From: Epiperipatus broadwayi
Taxonomy: Eukaryota; Onychophora; Udeonychophora; Euonychophora; Peripatidae
Assembly: GCA_028023455.1 (NCBI GenBank)
Contig: JAQFVV010012405.1
Coordinates: 12,862,031-12,926,030 of the forward strand
DNA length: 64,000 bases
Reading direction: 5' to 3'
Part shown: positions 49,301-60,171 of the stretch, piece after piece
Layout of the letters: the number at the start of each line of letters is the position of its first letter
How positions within the stretch are numbered: position 1 is the stretch's first letter
Program-made: the position numbers and the translations under genes
The notes under the pieces: model-generated
What the model was told of the DNA's origin: nothing
The model's database searches: none
Seen by the model: only the letters and a program-made list of their open reading frames with translations

Positions 49301-49359
49301 ATCCAAAGCTCCTCACTGACGAAGGCCACAAGCCAGAAACTAGTCTGGGGATATTGGAT
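49301..49359 (+). ncRNA. Hammerhead ribozyme motif, type I
   Basis: Identical to the copy at 48841-48899; predicted cleavage after 49,345. It ends the 460-bp monomer that starts at 48,886. Confidence 0.75.
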
Positions 49360-49740
49360 GAGTAGGCATTAGATAGGGATTTTATGCACAAGCCTTCTGG
49401 CATCCATTGATTACTCTGTTTAGCACTGTATGGAGAGTTTTGCTCTGTTTATCAACAATTAATGTGCTAGTATAGGAAATGTGATCATGTGATGCTTAAT
49501 GGTTTAACACCAATCCTGCCTAATAGGATAGTGGTGACTAGGGTTGTAAAAGAGCCAAAGACACCAAAATGTATGGGTGATGAACTGAGTTCAGACCCAT
49601 ATGACTATATAAGCTATTGAGCTTAGATTGAAAATATTTGTGTTTCAATTTCATTATCATAGTTTTGTAGTTAAGTAGAGATAAAAGGTGGTTGCTAGAT
49701 GGTTGCATTAGATCCTAAGATCTAGATGCAGTGCTCTCAG

Positions 49741-49785
49741 ATCCAAAGCTCCTCACTGACGAAGGCCACAAGCCAGAAACTAGTC
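49741..49785 (+). ncRNA. Hammerhead motif ending at its cleavage site
   Basis: Complete from ATCCAA to the cleavage triplet (...GAAACTAGTC). The next bases are not the stem I return strand but TAGTAGAGATAAAAGG, an internal monomer block. The copy is thus interrupted at, or within three bases of, the predicted scissile bond, and it has no stem I partner. Confidence 0.7.
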
Positions 49786-49853
49786 TAGTAGAGATAAAAG
49801 GTGGTTGCTAGAGGGTTGCATTAGATCCTAAGATCTAGATGCAGTGCTCTCAG

Positions 49854-49912
49854 ATCCAAAGCTCCTCACTGACGAAGGCCACAAGCCAGAAACTAGTCTG
49901 GGGATATTGGAT
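49854..49912 (+). ncRNA. Hammerhead ribozyme motif, type I
   Basis: Same 59-nt sequence as the other young copies; predicted cleavage after 49,898. It is followed by the terminal part of the monomer and then the flanking direct repeat. Confidence 0.75.
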
Positions 49913-50086
49913 GAGTAGGCATTAGATAGGGATTTTATGCACAAGCCTTCTGGCATCCATTGATTACTCTGTTTAGCACAGCTGGCAATACTGTATGGAG
50001 AGTTTTGCTCTGTTTATCAACAATTGATGTGCTAGTATAGGAAATGTGATCATGTGATGCTTAATGGTTTAATACCAATGTATTAA

Positions 50087-51864
50087 TATACTTCGTAAAA
50101 GATCATTAGGTTTATGAACTACAGACTTAAATATCAACTCTTAACTCTGGAAAATAAGTTTTTCTTTATTTATTTATATATATTATAATAATACTTATAT
50201 TATTTTAATATGTTTATTATTATTATTTTTTTTTTTTATTTCAAATTTGGCATCATTATATTTTAATAGGAATATCTAAATTTAATATTATAAACCCGAA
50301 TAGTAATTTTGACATAATTCATCAAAATTAAATGAAATATAAAAAAATGTTTATAATTTAACAGATATTTAAAATAGATTTATTATATTTATTATATAAT
50401 ATAATAAACATTTAATGTATTTTATTTATTATAAATACATATAATATATAAGTTATACAATTGTAAATAGTACTTAAGATATTAATAATTATGAAAAATA
50501 TATAATAAGAACTGTAAATAAATTAATAAGTTATATAAATTATTAATTTTTGAATCTAGATATTGTTTTTATATATCTGTTAATTTAAATTATATTATTT
50601 ACTTTTGAATAGTTTATTATAACATAGAATTTTATCATAGCGTGTTAGATGGGAGTATTATTTATTAATATTTTGAAATGATAAAATTCATCCTTGTTTA
50701 TTTATTGATATCTTATTTATCTTTTTACATTATATTTTTTTTTATTGTTTATTAAATATTGAGTTATTAACTGATCTCTTTGTCTAATCATTATTATATT
50801 ATATATATATGTTAGTATTATAAACATCATATGAATATCAATTATTAGTTAATGCTTATATAGAGGCATATTAGATAATGACTTGTTTTGAAATTATCCC
50901 TGAAAAGAGCTAATTGTAAATTCTCCATGAGTTTGAATATGGCATAATGGTGACTGAAAGAGGGATGAGAGATAGATGAACTAGTCTAAATTATATCAAA
51001 ATTTATTTAAAAAATTATTGAGCTAGCATAATAAAGATAGATATAATCATGGACTTAGTATTTTATCGATTCATTTCTAACATTCTACCTGAGGATCCAG
51101 TGTCCGATTGTAGTGAAATGCATATGTTCTTTCTGGTGAATTTAATCATCCTGTTATATTTAACAAGCCCAATTTAGACTTTAAATATAATCGATTCCAT
51201 TATAATATATATGTGTGTTCAGATTTGCTTCAGTGAAAATCAGAAGACTATTGAGTGATTATAAATTATTCAGTCTTATTTATAGCTGTTATGATTGATG
51301 TAATTCATTGTTGAAACCAAGGATATACTCAACTTTTATGCAAATATTAAAATTAGATTTGCCCTGTATTCCAAAATCAAATTTTTTCTTTTATACCAAT
51401 AGAGAAAATAATGTTTTATAAATAATTATATTAAAAAAAATATTTACACTTTGAAAAATAAATATTACATCTTTTAAATTAATACAAACTAAAATAATTT
51501 AAATTACATGTTCATAATATTGTGTTAGAAATATATAATTCGTGTATATTATCCCAACTTAAAACATCACACAATGTAATCATAAAAATGTGTATGCTTA
51601 GAATATTAAACATTTGTAATGTCTATGGGATACTAGTTATGAAGCAATAAATAAAAAAAAATAGAAAAAAGAAGAGGAATTTTATTAAAGTTATTAATTT
51701 TATTTAAAATTACTGTTTTATTTATGTGTTTTAAGAGAAGATTAATTTATTAACTTATGTTATAATAATAATGTTCCTTCTAATATTTGGTTGTCATAGC
51801 AACCACTTTAACATTCTCTAAAATAATCCATAACTATTTAGGCAAAAAAAAATATTTTCTTTTT
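50087..51864. other. Very AT-rich spacer
   Basis: No gene or repeat family recognised. Confidence 0.6.
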
Positions 51865-52204
51865 GATCTTTCATTCAATACTAAGGAATGTTATGATACT
51901 AAAAGTTGTTTATAATCCAAAAAGTGAAACAATTCTTAAAATATTTTTTTATAAAGATGTTTTTAGAATTCTACAGGAAAACAATGAAGAAAAAATAAAA
52001 TTTACTCAATTCATCAAATACAAACGGTAAATGTCTCTAGTTAAGAACAGATTTAATGTTTAATAATTGGATGACTTATTGAATTATATGTAGTTTAGCT
52101 ATCAAAAAAAATCCCAATCTTGTTTTAAACCTGAATAGATGTGTAAATGGTATTAATTCTTTAGCCACGTGTGCCGCTTAATGGCATTGTTTATTTGCAA
52201 AATC

Positions 52205-52540
52205 ACATAAAATGTAACATTATCCGGCCAGCTTTAATTTTATTAGGTATTTTAATTGTTTTTTGTCTTTTTTTTTTTATGCTGTTACGGTAATTTTTTT
52301 GTTCAAACTTTTTTTTATTTTTATAAACATTGTCAAACTTTTTTTTTTTTTAGAATCCAGATACACATAAAATGTAACATTACCGGACCGGCTTTAATTT
52401 TATTAGGTAGTTTAATTGTACCTTTGTCTTTTTTTGTTTATTCTGTTATGGTAATTTTTTTGTTCAAACTTTTTTTTTTTTTATAAACATTGTCAACCTT
52501 TTTTTTTTTTGAATAATCCAGACATGCACGCACATATAAA
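52205..52540 (+). repeat. Two-copy tandem repeat of about 160 bp in the transposon
   Basis: ACATAAAATGTAACATTA, CCGG, GCTTTAATTTTATTAGGTA, ATGGTAATTTTTTTGTTCAA and ATAAACATTGTCAA recur in order at 52,205 and 52,365, each unit closing with a poly-T tract. The plus-strand frame at 52256-52486 is a by-product of the T runs. Confidence 0.85.
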
Positions 52541-52689
52541 CAGAAAAAGAGCAATGAAAACTGTTTTGCTTTTTTATTAATCAAAATACAAAATAAACTG
52601 TTTTTGGTCTTAAGGTTATTTGACCTTTTTAAATCATTATTTTTTCATAACAAGTGAAATGGGGGAAAAAAGAAAAAACATTTTTACAA

Positions 52690-53405
52690 GTTTCTAAAGA
52701 ATCTACTGTGGATTGTGTCTCACAGACATCTCTGAGAGGATGGCCAGGAAAATGTCTTCCTCCTTGTGCAGACAATGCCAAATAAATTCTGCCAGATGGT
52801 TGTCCAGCAATTTTCTGGGAGTTCCACGTTGTTTGCAGTTTCGCCACTTCAACAGGCCCCAAAGATGCTCGATGTTTTGCGGGTGAACACCTGTAGTCAG
52901 ATCCACAAAGTTGTAGCAGTGATTTACTGTCAGGTGTTGAAAGCCTGCAGATCGACAGTCTTGCAACTCCTCCAACAATCAGAGTAGATAATTGACTTGG
53001 GCTTTACGTAGTCTTTCAGGGCCTGCATAAGTGTGGACGCTGATCGTGAAGGAACAGCAGTTAAAAAACATTCCCCGGTATCTCGACATACACCCCCAAA
53101 AATCCACTGCTGGGGAAGGACACGGCCCTGATGGTTTTTATGATGACTCCACATAGTCTCATTGACCTTGACAATCAAACCAGGCCTGCCTATTTGATGG
53201 CAAGGTCTGGCTTCCAGTCTCTCATGGCACAGCTCATGCAGCCCATTGTTCCAATACAATACTACATTCTTGGATAAGTCCAACTCTGAGCTGACGCTTT
53301 CTACTGTCAAATGTTCACGGCTTCAATAATAGATAACATGGAGTGCTTTACACACGGGATTCTAGAGCCATCAAACCAACCACAATTCTTAACAGAACAC
53401 CTTCA
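52690..53405 (-). pseudogene. Merlin-type transposase (ISXO2-like DDE domain), frameshifted
   Basis: Two overlapping minus-strand frames carry one protein. The 53310-52930 frame has VNETMW (family: V.[D]E), then QWIFGGVCRDTGECF and IYSDCWRS with the second catalytic Asp. The 52978-52703 frame continues with GFQHLTVNH, NFVD, TGVHPQNIEHLWGLLKWRN and RGTPRKLL, the C-terminal half of the domain. A frame change lies near 52,950-52,975. Upstream, CGWFDGSR near 53,360-53,400 looks like the N-terminal part in yet another frame. The first catalytic Asp is Asn (VNE). Together these show a dead copy. Family recognition is firm. Confidence 0.9.
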
Positions 53406-54177
53406 AACGCATGAATGTGATGAACATCTGAATTGACTTGTTATATTTGTAATTTAAACTCTCATAGACGACCCACAAATGCAGGTCTTCTCATTTATTA
53501 GTACATTCTTCACTTGCAGAAACTATAGCATCTAATTCTGTTGACAGCAAATCTTTCAAGCTGGCGATTTGCTTGCTAAAATGCACCATTTTGTTTGTCT
53601 CGACAAGATGTTACTTGACATGTGACCTCCTCAGAATTCAGTTCGTTCCTACATTTGGACTACGTTTGTCATCTTCATATTTGTCTCCAAGACGAATTTA
53701 ACTTTGCGACAATTTCATCTTAGTCAAATTGCGTGATTTCCATTTAGCAAAAAAAAAAACATTTCAAAATAAAAACTTTAAAACACTTGATATACACACA
53801 CACCCTCACATAAGACGAGAGAAAAAGGTTATGTGTGAGTATTTTCATAAAGTGATTTGCGAAGCACAAAGATTGTAATATTTATGTGCATTGCCTTCAA
53901 GGCGACCTGCAATGTCTAATACAACATACAGAGTGTATTAGCCATAACACATCCTGTGGCCACTTAAACGACATTTTTATGTGATTTTACACACAACTAA
54001 CACCATAGTCGAGCATAGATGGATATGATTACTGTTATTCTAAGATCTAAAATTTGGCACTTTATCTATAATTTTTATGATTTTAGTGCATCTTCTACAT
54101 ATATAAGACTTTTATGTCATCAGTAAATAAATTTTATCTATTTACATGAAAATTATTAGTTAAAATATTTTTGTTGT

Positions 54178-54285
54178 TGTCAAGTATTGGTGACCTAGCG
54201 GCTTACCATAGCTGCCTTCCAAGAAACCGGCCCAGGTTCGTTTCCCCATCAACGCTTTGACATATAAATATATATATTTGTTGTA
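54178..54285 (+). repeat. tRNA-Gly(TCC)-like SINE inserted in copy B
   Basis: The head 54,184-54,255 aligns along its length with tRNA-Gly(TCC): TATTGGTG start, CATAGCTGCCTTCCAAG anticodon arm, CCCAGGTTCG T arm and a CAACGC end. The D arm and base pairing are altered, so it is not a working tRNA. The tail TTTGACATATAAATATAT follows. Copy A has no insertion at this point. A near-repeat of TATTTTTGTTGT and TATATTTGTTGT flanks the insertion and is probably a 12-bp target duplication. Confidence 0.85.
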
Positions 54286-54405
54286 ATTATATGTTTGACT
54301 ATTTCCAGAATTTATATTAATTGTTAAATGCCTTTACATTCAGTCATTAATAATATTACACAGGTTATTATATAACAAAATTTTTAAGTACTATTATTCT
54401 GTGCT

Positions 54406-57400
54406 AATTGTTAGAAATATAATGAAAGATAAGGCAGTCCATATTTTTGATAAATCTATAGTTTTGGGGGCCCCTAAAAAATGTTTACAAAATATACCTC
54501 AGGAATCCTCATATTTAATAATTACATTTTATTTTTTATAACTTATTTTTAAAAAAATTGTGGAAAAATTAATTACAATATTTATAGTTTTTTATTTTTT
54601 GGGAATTAACTTATTAACAGAAAAATGGAAAAATATATATAAATATAATATTTACAATTTATTTATGTTGGTGGTGTGCAATCATATTGTGACCATTAGT
54701 GCACACTTTTCAGAAGGGCAAGATTTCCTATCATTGTAAATAATCCACTGCATCACTTTCTATGATAAGATCTCAAATTTTTATCATTATGACAATTTAC
54801 AGAAGAAAAAAAAATGCTGACAAAACAAAACATCATGAATTGAACCAAATTATCACACTGTTAAGAGCATCTCAGTGTTTCCTACCCTGTAAGTAAAAAT
54901 GAAATAAAGATTCTTAATGAAATTTATCGGAATTTATTCCTTTTTTTTTTTTGAATTTAACAATTGATTTATTAATTTTGTTTTAATTTAATAACTAACA
55001 CGTATTCAGTAGATTTTGTTCTCGAAATTACATTTATCAAAAATATTGGGTGCCATCTTGGTTTACTTGAAAACTTACAAATACCTAATGAAGTTATTTA
55101 ATAGCAATAGAATGTTTTAAATAGATTCTTTCTATGTTTATTTTTTGTATTCACTGGGAAATTCTTTATACAATTGTCTACTGACAAATAATATCAGGAA
55201 CAAAAGAGATAATTTATAAGTATATATGTATTTTTTAAAGAGACTGAATAAGTGATTTCTGTATTTTATATTTTAAAGTGGATTACTCAATGTCAGTAAA
55301 TTGAAAAAGCAATGTTAAAGTGACCTCTATGTTGCTTGTTTAAGATGAGACATAATTCTATTAGTCAGATGGAAAAAATATTACTTATAGTTTAATCATT
55401 TTATAAACTCTGAGCTAGAAATAAAGTTGGAACAAAAACCAAACTCATTATATAGTTGAAGTTAACTTGATGACAAATCAAATAGATTATTCTATTTGAG
55501 TTATAAATAAAATATTGAACCGTTTAATACGTATAGTTCATGAGTGTTTTACTATTCGGTAATATTTAAAAAGCTAAAAAAAGTAAAATTTAAAAATCTT
55601 TCAATGGATGCAATTTAGTTTTCTTTTTTTTAGTTAGTATGATTTATTTTTAGATAATGTACAATGAAAGTTATTTTTGTTTTGAATTATTTATTTAATT
55701 AAAAATAAAAGTTAAAATGGGAAGGAATAAAAAAAATACATACAGATTATTAATCCAGATAAGTAAAAAAAAAAAATTATAAATGCAAGAGATTACAATC
55801 AGAGAAGATCCTTCTAATGCTAATTAAAGATGGTGGAAATAAGTTATAAAAAAAATAAACTTTGTATCTCAAAAATAATAAAGATTGTACAAAATTATCT
55901 TGTATTCTAATTTAAAAAAACAAAAGATAATATATGCGCAGAGGTCTAAAAACTGATCATGAGTATTAAAGGAAGAAAATAACTGCAATCAAGGTCTTGT
56001 GTCTTTTCCTTAGCTAGCAGTTTCCATGGGTCTGGGATAAACAAAATATCCTATCCCAGACTACTCATATGCAGGACTACTACTATTCATATGGTGAACT
56101 AAGTCATCATGTGGGAGGGGAACCGAAAAGCTTTAGAGTCTTGCCTTAGGACGGACCAGGAACATACAAGATGTTGACTGTAAAAACCAAAGGCCATGAG
56201 CTCTTACAACCCAGAAAATAAAAGCATACTACAAAACTTAGCAGTAAGCTAAAATATGTGTGTCTATTAAATGTTTGCAAACTAAATTTAACTATAAAAC
56301 TAACAAGAAGCTTCAAATACTGATACAGACATTCACTGTTTTATTATTCAATGAACTTTCTAGAAGAAACTTAAGTGTAATATGAACAAGAACTTTTAAT
56401 TATTTGATTAACGTTATCTGGATTAGTATGGGCAAGTTCTTTCCAATTTATTAGTAATTTATCATTTAAATATTTTAATTGATCTTAAAATATTTAGCAT
56501 TAATATAACACTTTCATTTGTACATTCTTCATTTTAGTTGTTTATTTTATTAGTAAGTTTTAAATGTATAAATTATCTTTGCCACTATGTTTAATAATTA
56601 AGCCTGGGGAAAATTCCAAAGAAAATTCATTTAAAGGCTTTAAGTGACCTTAAACGTAATTCCCAATATTTTTAGCTATTTTTTTTTTCGAAATTATGGT
56701 GTATGAGGAAGTTAGGAGTCCACAGATTATGGCGCTGTCTTAAATTAAAACTAACTTTGTCAGCAATTCAATCATAATAATAAATAATATTAGATCAGTT
56801 AATCAGGAAATATAACTATGTTCTTGTAATATTTGAACTTATAAATGAAGTGAATATTTTTTTTCTATAGTTTGATTAACTTGCACTTTATAGTGCATAA
56901 AATAGAAGGCCTAAATCCAATCGTGAATGTATAAATCCACTGTGAACAGTACAGTATATTTACTATACATGTGTGTGTATTTAGGGTCTCTTTAGCATAG
57001 GAATTAAAACAACCTCCTGCAATGCTGCAACGTAGATTTCAAGTCTTAGATAGAATTTTAACCCCCCCCCATCCCTCTCCAAAGTATCTGGATTATAGTT
57101 ATTCTTTGTTAGAGTTTAAAATAGGGAAAGAAAAATTGGTACTCATACTTATGACAATCCATCCCGCTTGATGGCGTTGTTCCTCCAACAAAACATACTG
57201 TTATAACATTACCAGGCCATTACATTTTCTTTAATAGTTTGACAAATAAACAATACACAGACAACTCTTTAAAATTATATTTTACAGAGTTTTTATTAAA
57301 AGTAGTCTAGTAAACCATTGTTAAATCTTGTATTTCGGAGTTTAAGTTTAAATAAGCTTTTATTAGAAAGCTGAATCATTCTATATAACAACTTCCTTTT

Positions 57401-57649
57401 AATTGTCATGATTTATGTACAAAAAATGTTATGGTTTATCCATTTCAGGAACATATAAATTTAATTTAGTCTAAAAAATTTTTTACTCATACAATTTTAG
57501 TCATTGATCATTAATAATTTTATTGATGATATTAATATTTTCAGTGATAACATTGTTAGAATTGGTTGTATTCTCGATGGCAATTTGATTTTGAATGTTA
57601 GTAATAAAAAGGTCTTTACAAAATTCTCAAGATAACCCAACTCCATATA
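54406..57649. other. AT-rich spacer with a richer block at 55,990-56,220
   Basis: No gene seen. The 55,990-56,220 block is less AT-rich and contains a perfect 9-bp hairpin (TCTGGGATA at 56,031-56,039, TATCCCAGA at 56,052-56,060). A C tract lies near 57,062-57,070. At about 57,166 the word CCGCTTGATGGCGTTG matches the end of the element at 25023-26102. Confidence 0.5.
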
Positions 57650-58746
57650 CACCTGGGTCTCGTTTTATACAGATTATTTTAATGCGATTTTGAGGTTATG
57701 CGATTCATGTTTCTTCTTAATATCTTTCATATTTCACTATATTTATTAGATATCAAGAAATTTAAATTATTAATAACTTACTTGAAATACTTTTTTTTTC
57801 AAAAGTATAACATTATATTAGCAACTAACGTGAATATGGCCTGAAGTTGTATTTAGAATCTTAGTTTCTATGTAAATAACCTACTTGTACTAATGAATAA
57901 ATAATAATAGATTTATACTTACGTATAAAAATATCGCAATAAATATTCAAAAATTTTAAACTTTTATAACGTACTTTGTTAGATATATTTTAAAAATAAA
58001 TAACTAAGATTTTATTGATTTTGTAAACTGAAAATAATCTTTCTAATGATAATGTATAATCTTTTTGTTTTGATTGCGATCTCATTTTTTTAATATAGAA
58101 ACAATGTGAACATTTAAAAATTATTTCAGTAGTAAAAATCAGTTAATCATAGATTTTAGGTTGATGTGTGAGACAAAGACAAATGTCAGAAAATGCTGAA
58201 ATCTGAGTTTCCTGCAATGAACAACCTCTTAAATTCCAATGAGAGCTAAATAGTTATATGTCTGGATATCACAAGCTTTATAAACAATTAGTAAAATTGT
58301 CTCAAAATTTAATCACCGATTACACTGTCAACAGAAAACCATTAACATAGCACGAGTCTGAAAGTGGCGCTAATTGTACTTCCACTTGTGACGAATCTGA
58401 TTTCTTACCAGTTTACAAATGAACCGCATGTCGTCAAATATCAATAGTGATTAAAATACATATGAAAAAATGTAAAATTAAATGCTGTAGTTAATAAAAA
58501 AAAGTTTGTCTTGTATCATTTTTTTTTTCAAATATTTGATATTTTTTATTAGTCGTACTTTATTTCCTTATTTTTTAATACGAATTTTAAAGTAATTTTT
58601 CCTTGTAGCTTTGCTTTTATGCCATTTCTGAAAATTACAGAACCCATCCCCTATTTTTCAAGATAAGTTAAGTCTATTTTTGTGCGATTTTTTTTAATGT
58701 GGGTTTTCTGTGGAACCTATCTACTGCATAAAATGAGACCCAGGTG
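57650..58746. mobile_element. TA-flanked MITE (mariner/pogo-like), copy 2, 1,097 bp
   Basis: Same ends as copy 1 (CACCTGGGTCTCGTTTTAT ... AAAATGAGACCCAGGTG) with TA on both sides. The interior aligns with copy 1 in opposite orientation: GATACAAGACAAAC, AGCAAAGC, and the coding-like stretch with GAATCTGATTT.TTACCAGTTT. It is longer than copy 1 by 167 bp. The frame at 58886-58674 is a by-product. Confidence 0.85.
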
Positions 58747-59935
58747 TATATGATAAACATTGAAATAATTCTTTTACACTTGTGGCATATTTTATTATTG
58801 AAAATGATAAATTTGATATTGGTATATCGGAAACTAAGTTTAACAATTATATAGTTAATAGTACTATATGCATAGATAGTAAACATTGTGAAATGTTGTA
58901 TAGACCATCTTATTGTTGTCTAGCATGATAGATTTTTTAAAATATCTTTTGTAACATTAGTTCTGAAACAAATATTTTGTCATGCTGAAAGTTTACTCAC
59001 TTCAATAGGATTAATTTATGACTACCATTTCTTTTTTAGGATATCATTGGATAATTTAGAAAATATCTTTAATCTGTTTGGTAGAATCATTATTGTGTGT
59101 GATCTTAATGTTACATTACTTAATATAATTTAGTTAATATCTGTTTTAATATTTATAGTTTAAATAGACAATTGACTTTTATTAGACTGATCCATTACAG
59201 TGAAACTCCTATTGTCTTGCATAGTCCTGATTATCTTGTTTAGACCTCGTTTATTATTTTAATCTCAGCTAGATTTGTATTTTTTACACATTCTAATCAT
59301 TTTAATAGATATTTTTTATTTTCCGTGATTGTGTTGACAATATTGTTACTAGAATATTGCATTTTCAAAGATTCTCTGTTAGATCTTGTTAATAAACATG
59401 CTTTGATCACAAAATGAATTACGAGATTAAAAAAAAAACTTGGATTGCTGCTGATGTTCAAATTATGATTAGATTAAGAAATAGATAAAGTGAGGATGAA
59501 ATCTCAGGTTAATTGAGTTTGATTATAAAAATCATTAGATTAGAAGTATGCTTACTTTTATCTCTAAGTTGCAAAAATAATTCATTTCCTTGGAAATCTT
59601 TTCCAAATTGGGTGTGATGATTACTAAAGATTGATGGATTTAATATTTTGTTTATATGCATTTATTCAATTCTATTTTGTGTGTATGTGTGTCTCTGATA
59701 AAATCTTGTAAGTCAATTTGCACTCACTTTACAATTTCAGATGTGATTGAAATGCTGCATCCTAATGTATTCCCATTGTTAATAATTGTTTTTTGGTTTG
59801 CAAACAATTTCTGCAAAGAATATTAATTTTATTTGGGATTCAATACTGTTTACTATTCTCTCATCTAGTAGTATTAAATTGTATAACTATTTAATTTTTG
59901 AAACTATATAAAATCAAAAACTAATATAATGAAAT
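58747..59935. other. AT-rich spacer
   Basis: No gene seen. Confidence 0.55.
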
Positions 59936-60171
59936 GCTTTTATTCACATAAATGCTCCAAAAAAAACAAAAAAAAAAAAAACAGACCAAGAAATAAAAAA
60001 TAAATTTTCTTCAATTTTTAGAATATTCTTGATATTATGTGATCAAAGTAAAATATATGGTGTTTATTTCTGAATATGAGTGTGGTGCATTTTTATTGTA
60101 GTTTCATAATATCAAGATACTGAAGAAAATTTATTTTTTAGTGCTTTAATGTGAATAAAAATATTTAAATA
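59936..60171. mobile_element. Small foldback MITE, 236 bp
   Basis: The left arm (GCTTTTATTCACATAAATGC, AAAAAATAAATTTTCTTCA, CTTGATATTATG) is repeated inverted in the right arm (CATAATATCAAG, TGAAGAAAATTTATTTTTT, GTGCTTTAATGTGAATAAAA). The left arm holds an extra A-rich insert. No TSD identified with confidence. Confidence 0.75.

Larger units (their letters stand above)
48332..50071. repeat. Hammerhead-bearing repeat array (retrozyme-like), 1.74 kb
   Basis: A minus-oriented unit (48,332 to about 48,830) is joined to plus-oriented units in head-to-tail order. Predicted cleavage points fall after 48,885, 49,345, 49,785 and 49,898, giving monomers of 460, 440 and 113 bp. The units are nearly identical, so the array is young. 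Each monomer contains GATCATGTGATGCTTAATGG, CACCAAAATGTATGGGTG, GTAGAGATAAAAGGTGG and the end block ATACTGTATGGAGAGTTTTG, then one ribozyme. No reading frame. ATACCAATGTATTAA flanks the array on both sides (48,317-48,331 and 50,072-50,086). Its first eight bases also occur inside the monomer, so a pure target duplication is not proven. Known retrozymes have this tandem layout and are mobilised by other elements' reverse transcriptases; that role here is inferred. Confidence 0.85.
52148..53996 (-). mobile_element. Merlin/ISXO2-type DNA transposon, about 1.85 kb, decayed
   Basis: An insertion into copy B of the dispersed repeat. The left end GGTATTAATT and the right end (other strand) GGTGTTAGTT match at 8 of 10 bases. 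Both are followed within 60 bases by AAAATCACATAAAA(A)TGT, so the ends are inverted repeats. About 18 bases of the target seen in copy A are missing or changed, and no target duplication could be read. The element holds a transposase relic on the minus strand and a 160-bp tandem repeat. Confidence 0.75.
51865..54405 (-). repeat. Dispersed repeat segment, copy B, interrupted twice
   Basis: Inverted relative to copy A (26705-27310). The aligned parts are 51,865 to about 52,147, about 53,997-54,177 and about 54,286-54,405. The two gaps hold the Merlin-type element and a tRNA-Gly-like SINE. Copy A lacks both, so their ends can be read by comparison. Confidence 0.85.

Noticed and set aside
48332-50071. 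CRISPR-like array
   Set aside because: Units of 460/440 bp are near-identical throughout, without short repeats and unique spacers; the organism is eukaryotic.
52256-52486. Phe-rich 76-codon frame
   Set aside because: Created by poly-T tracts of a tandem repeat; no coding signature.
52629-52987. Other frames in the Merlin transposase region
   Set aside because: Out of frame with the recognised ISXO2-like domain.
54184-54255. Functional tRNA-Gly
   Set aside because: D arm and stems are disrupted and a SINE tail follows; it is absent from copy A of the host repeat.
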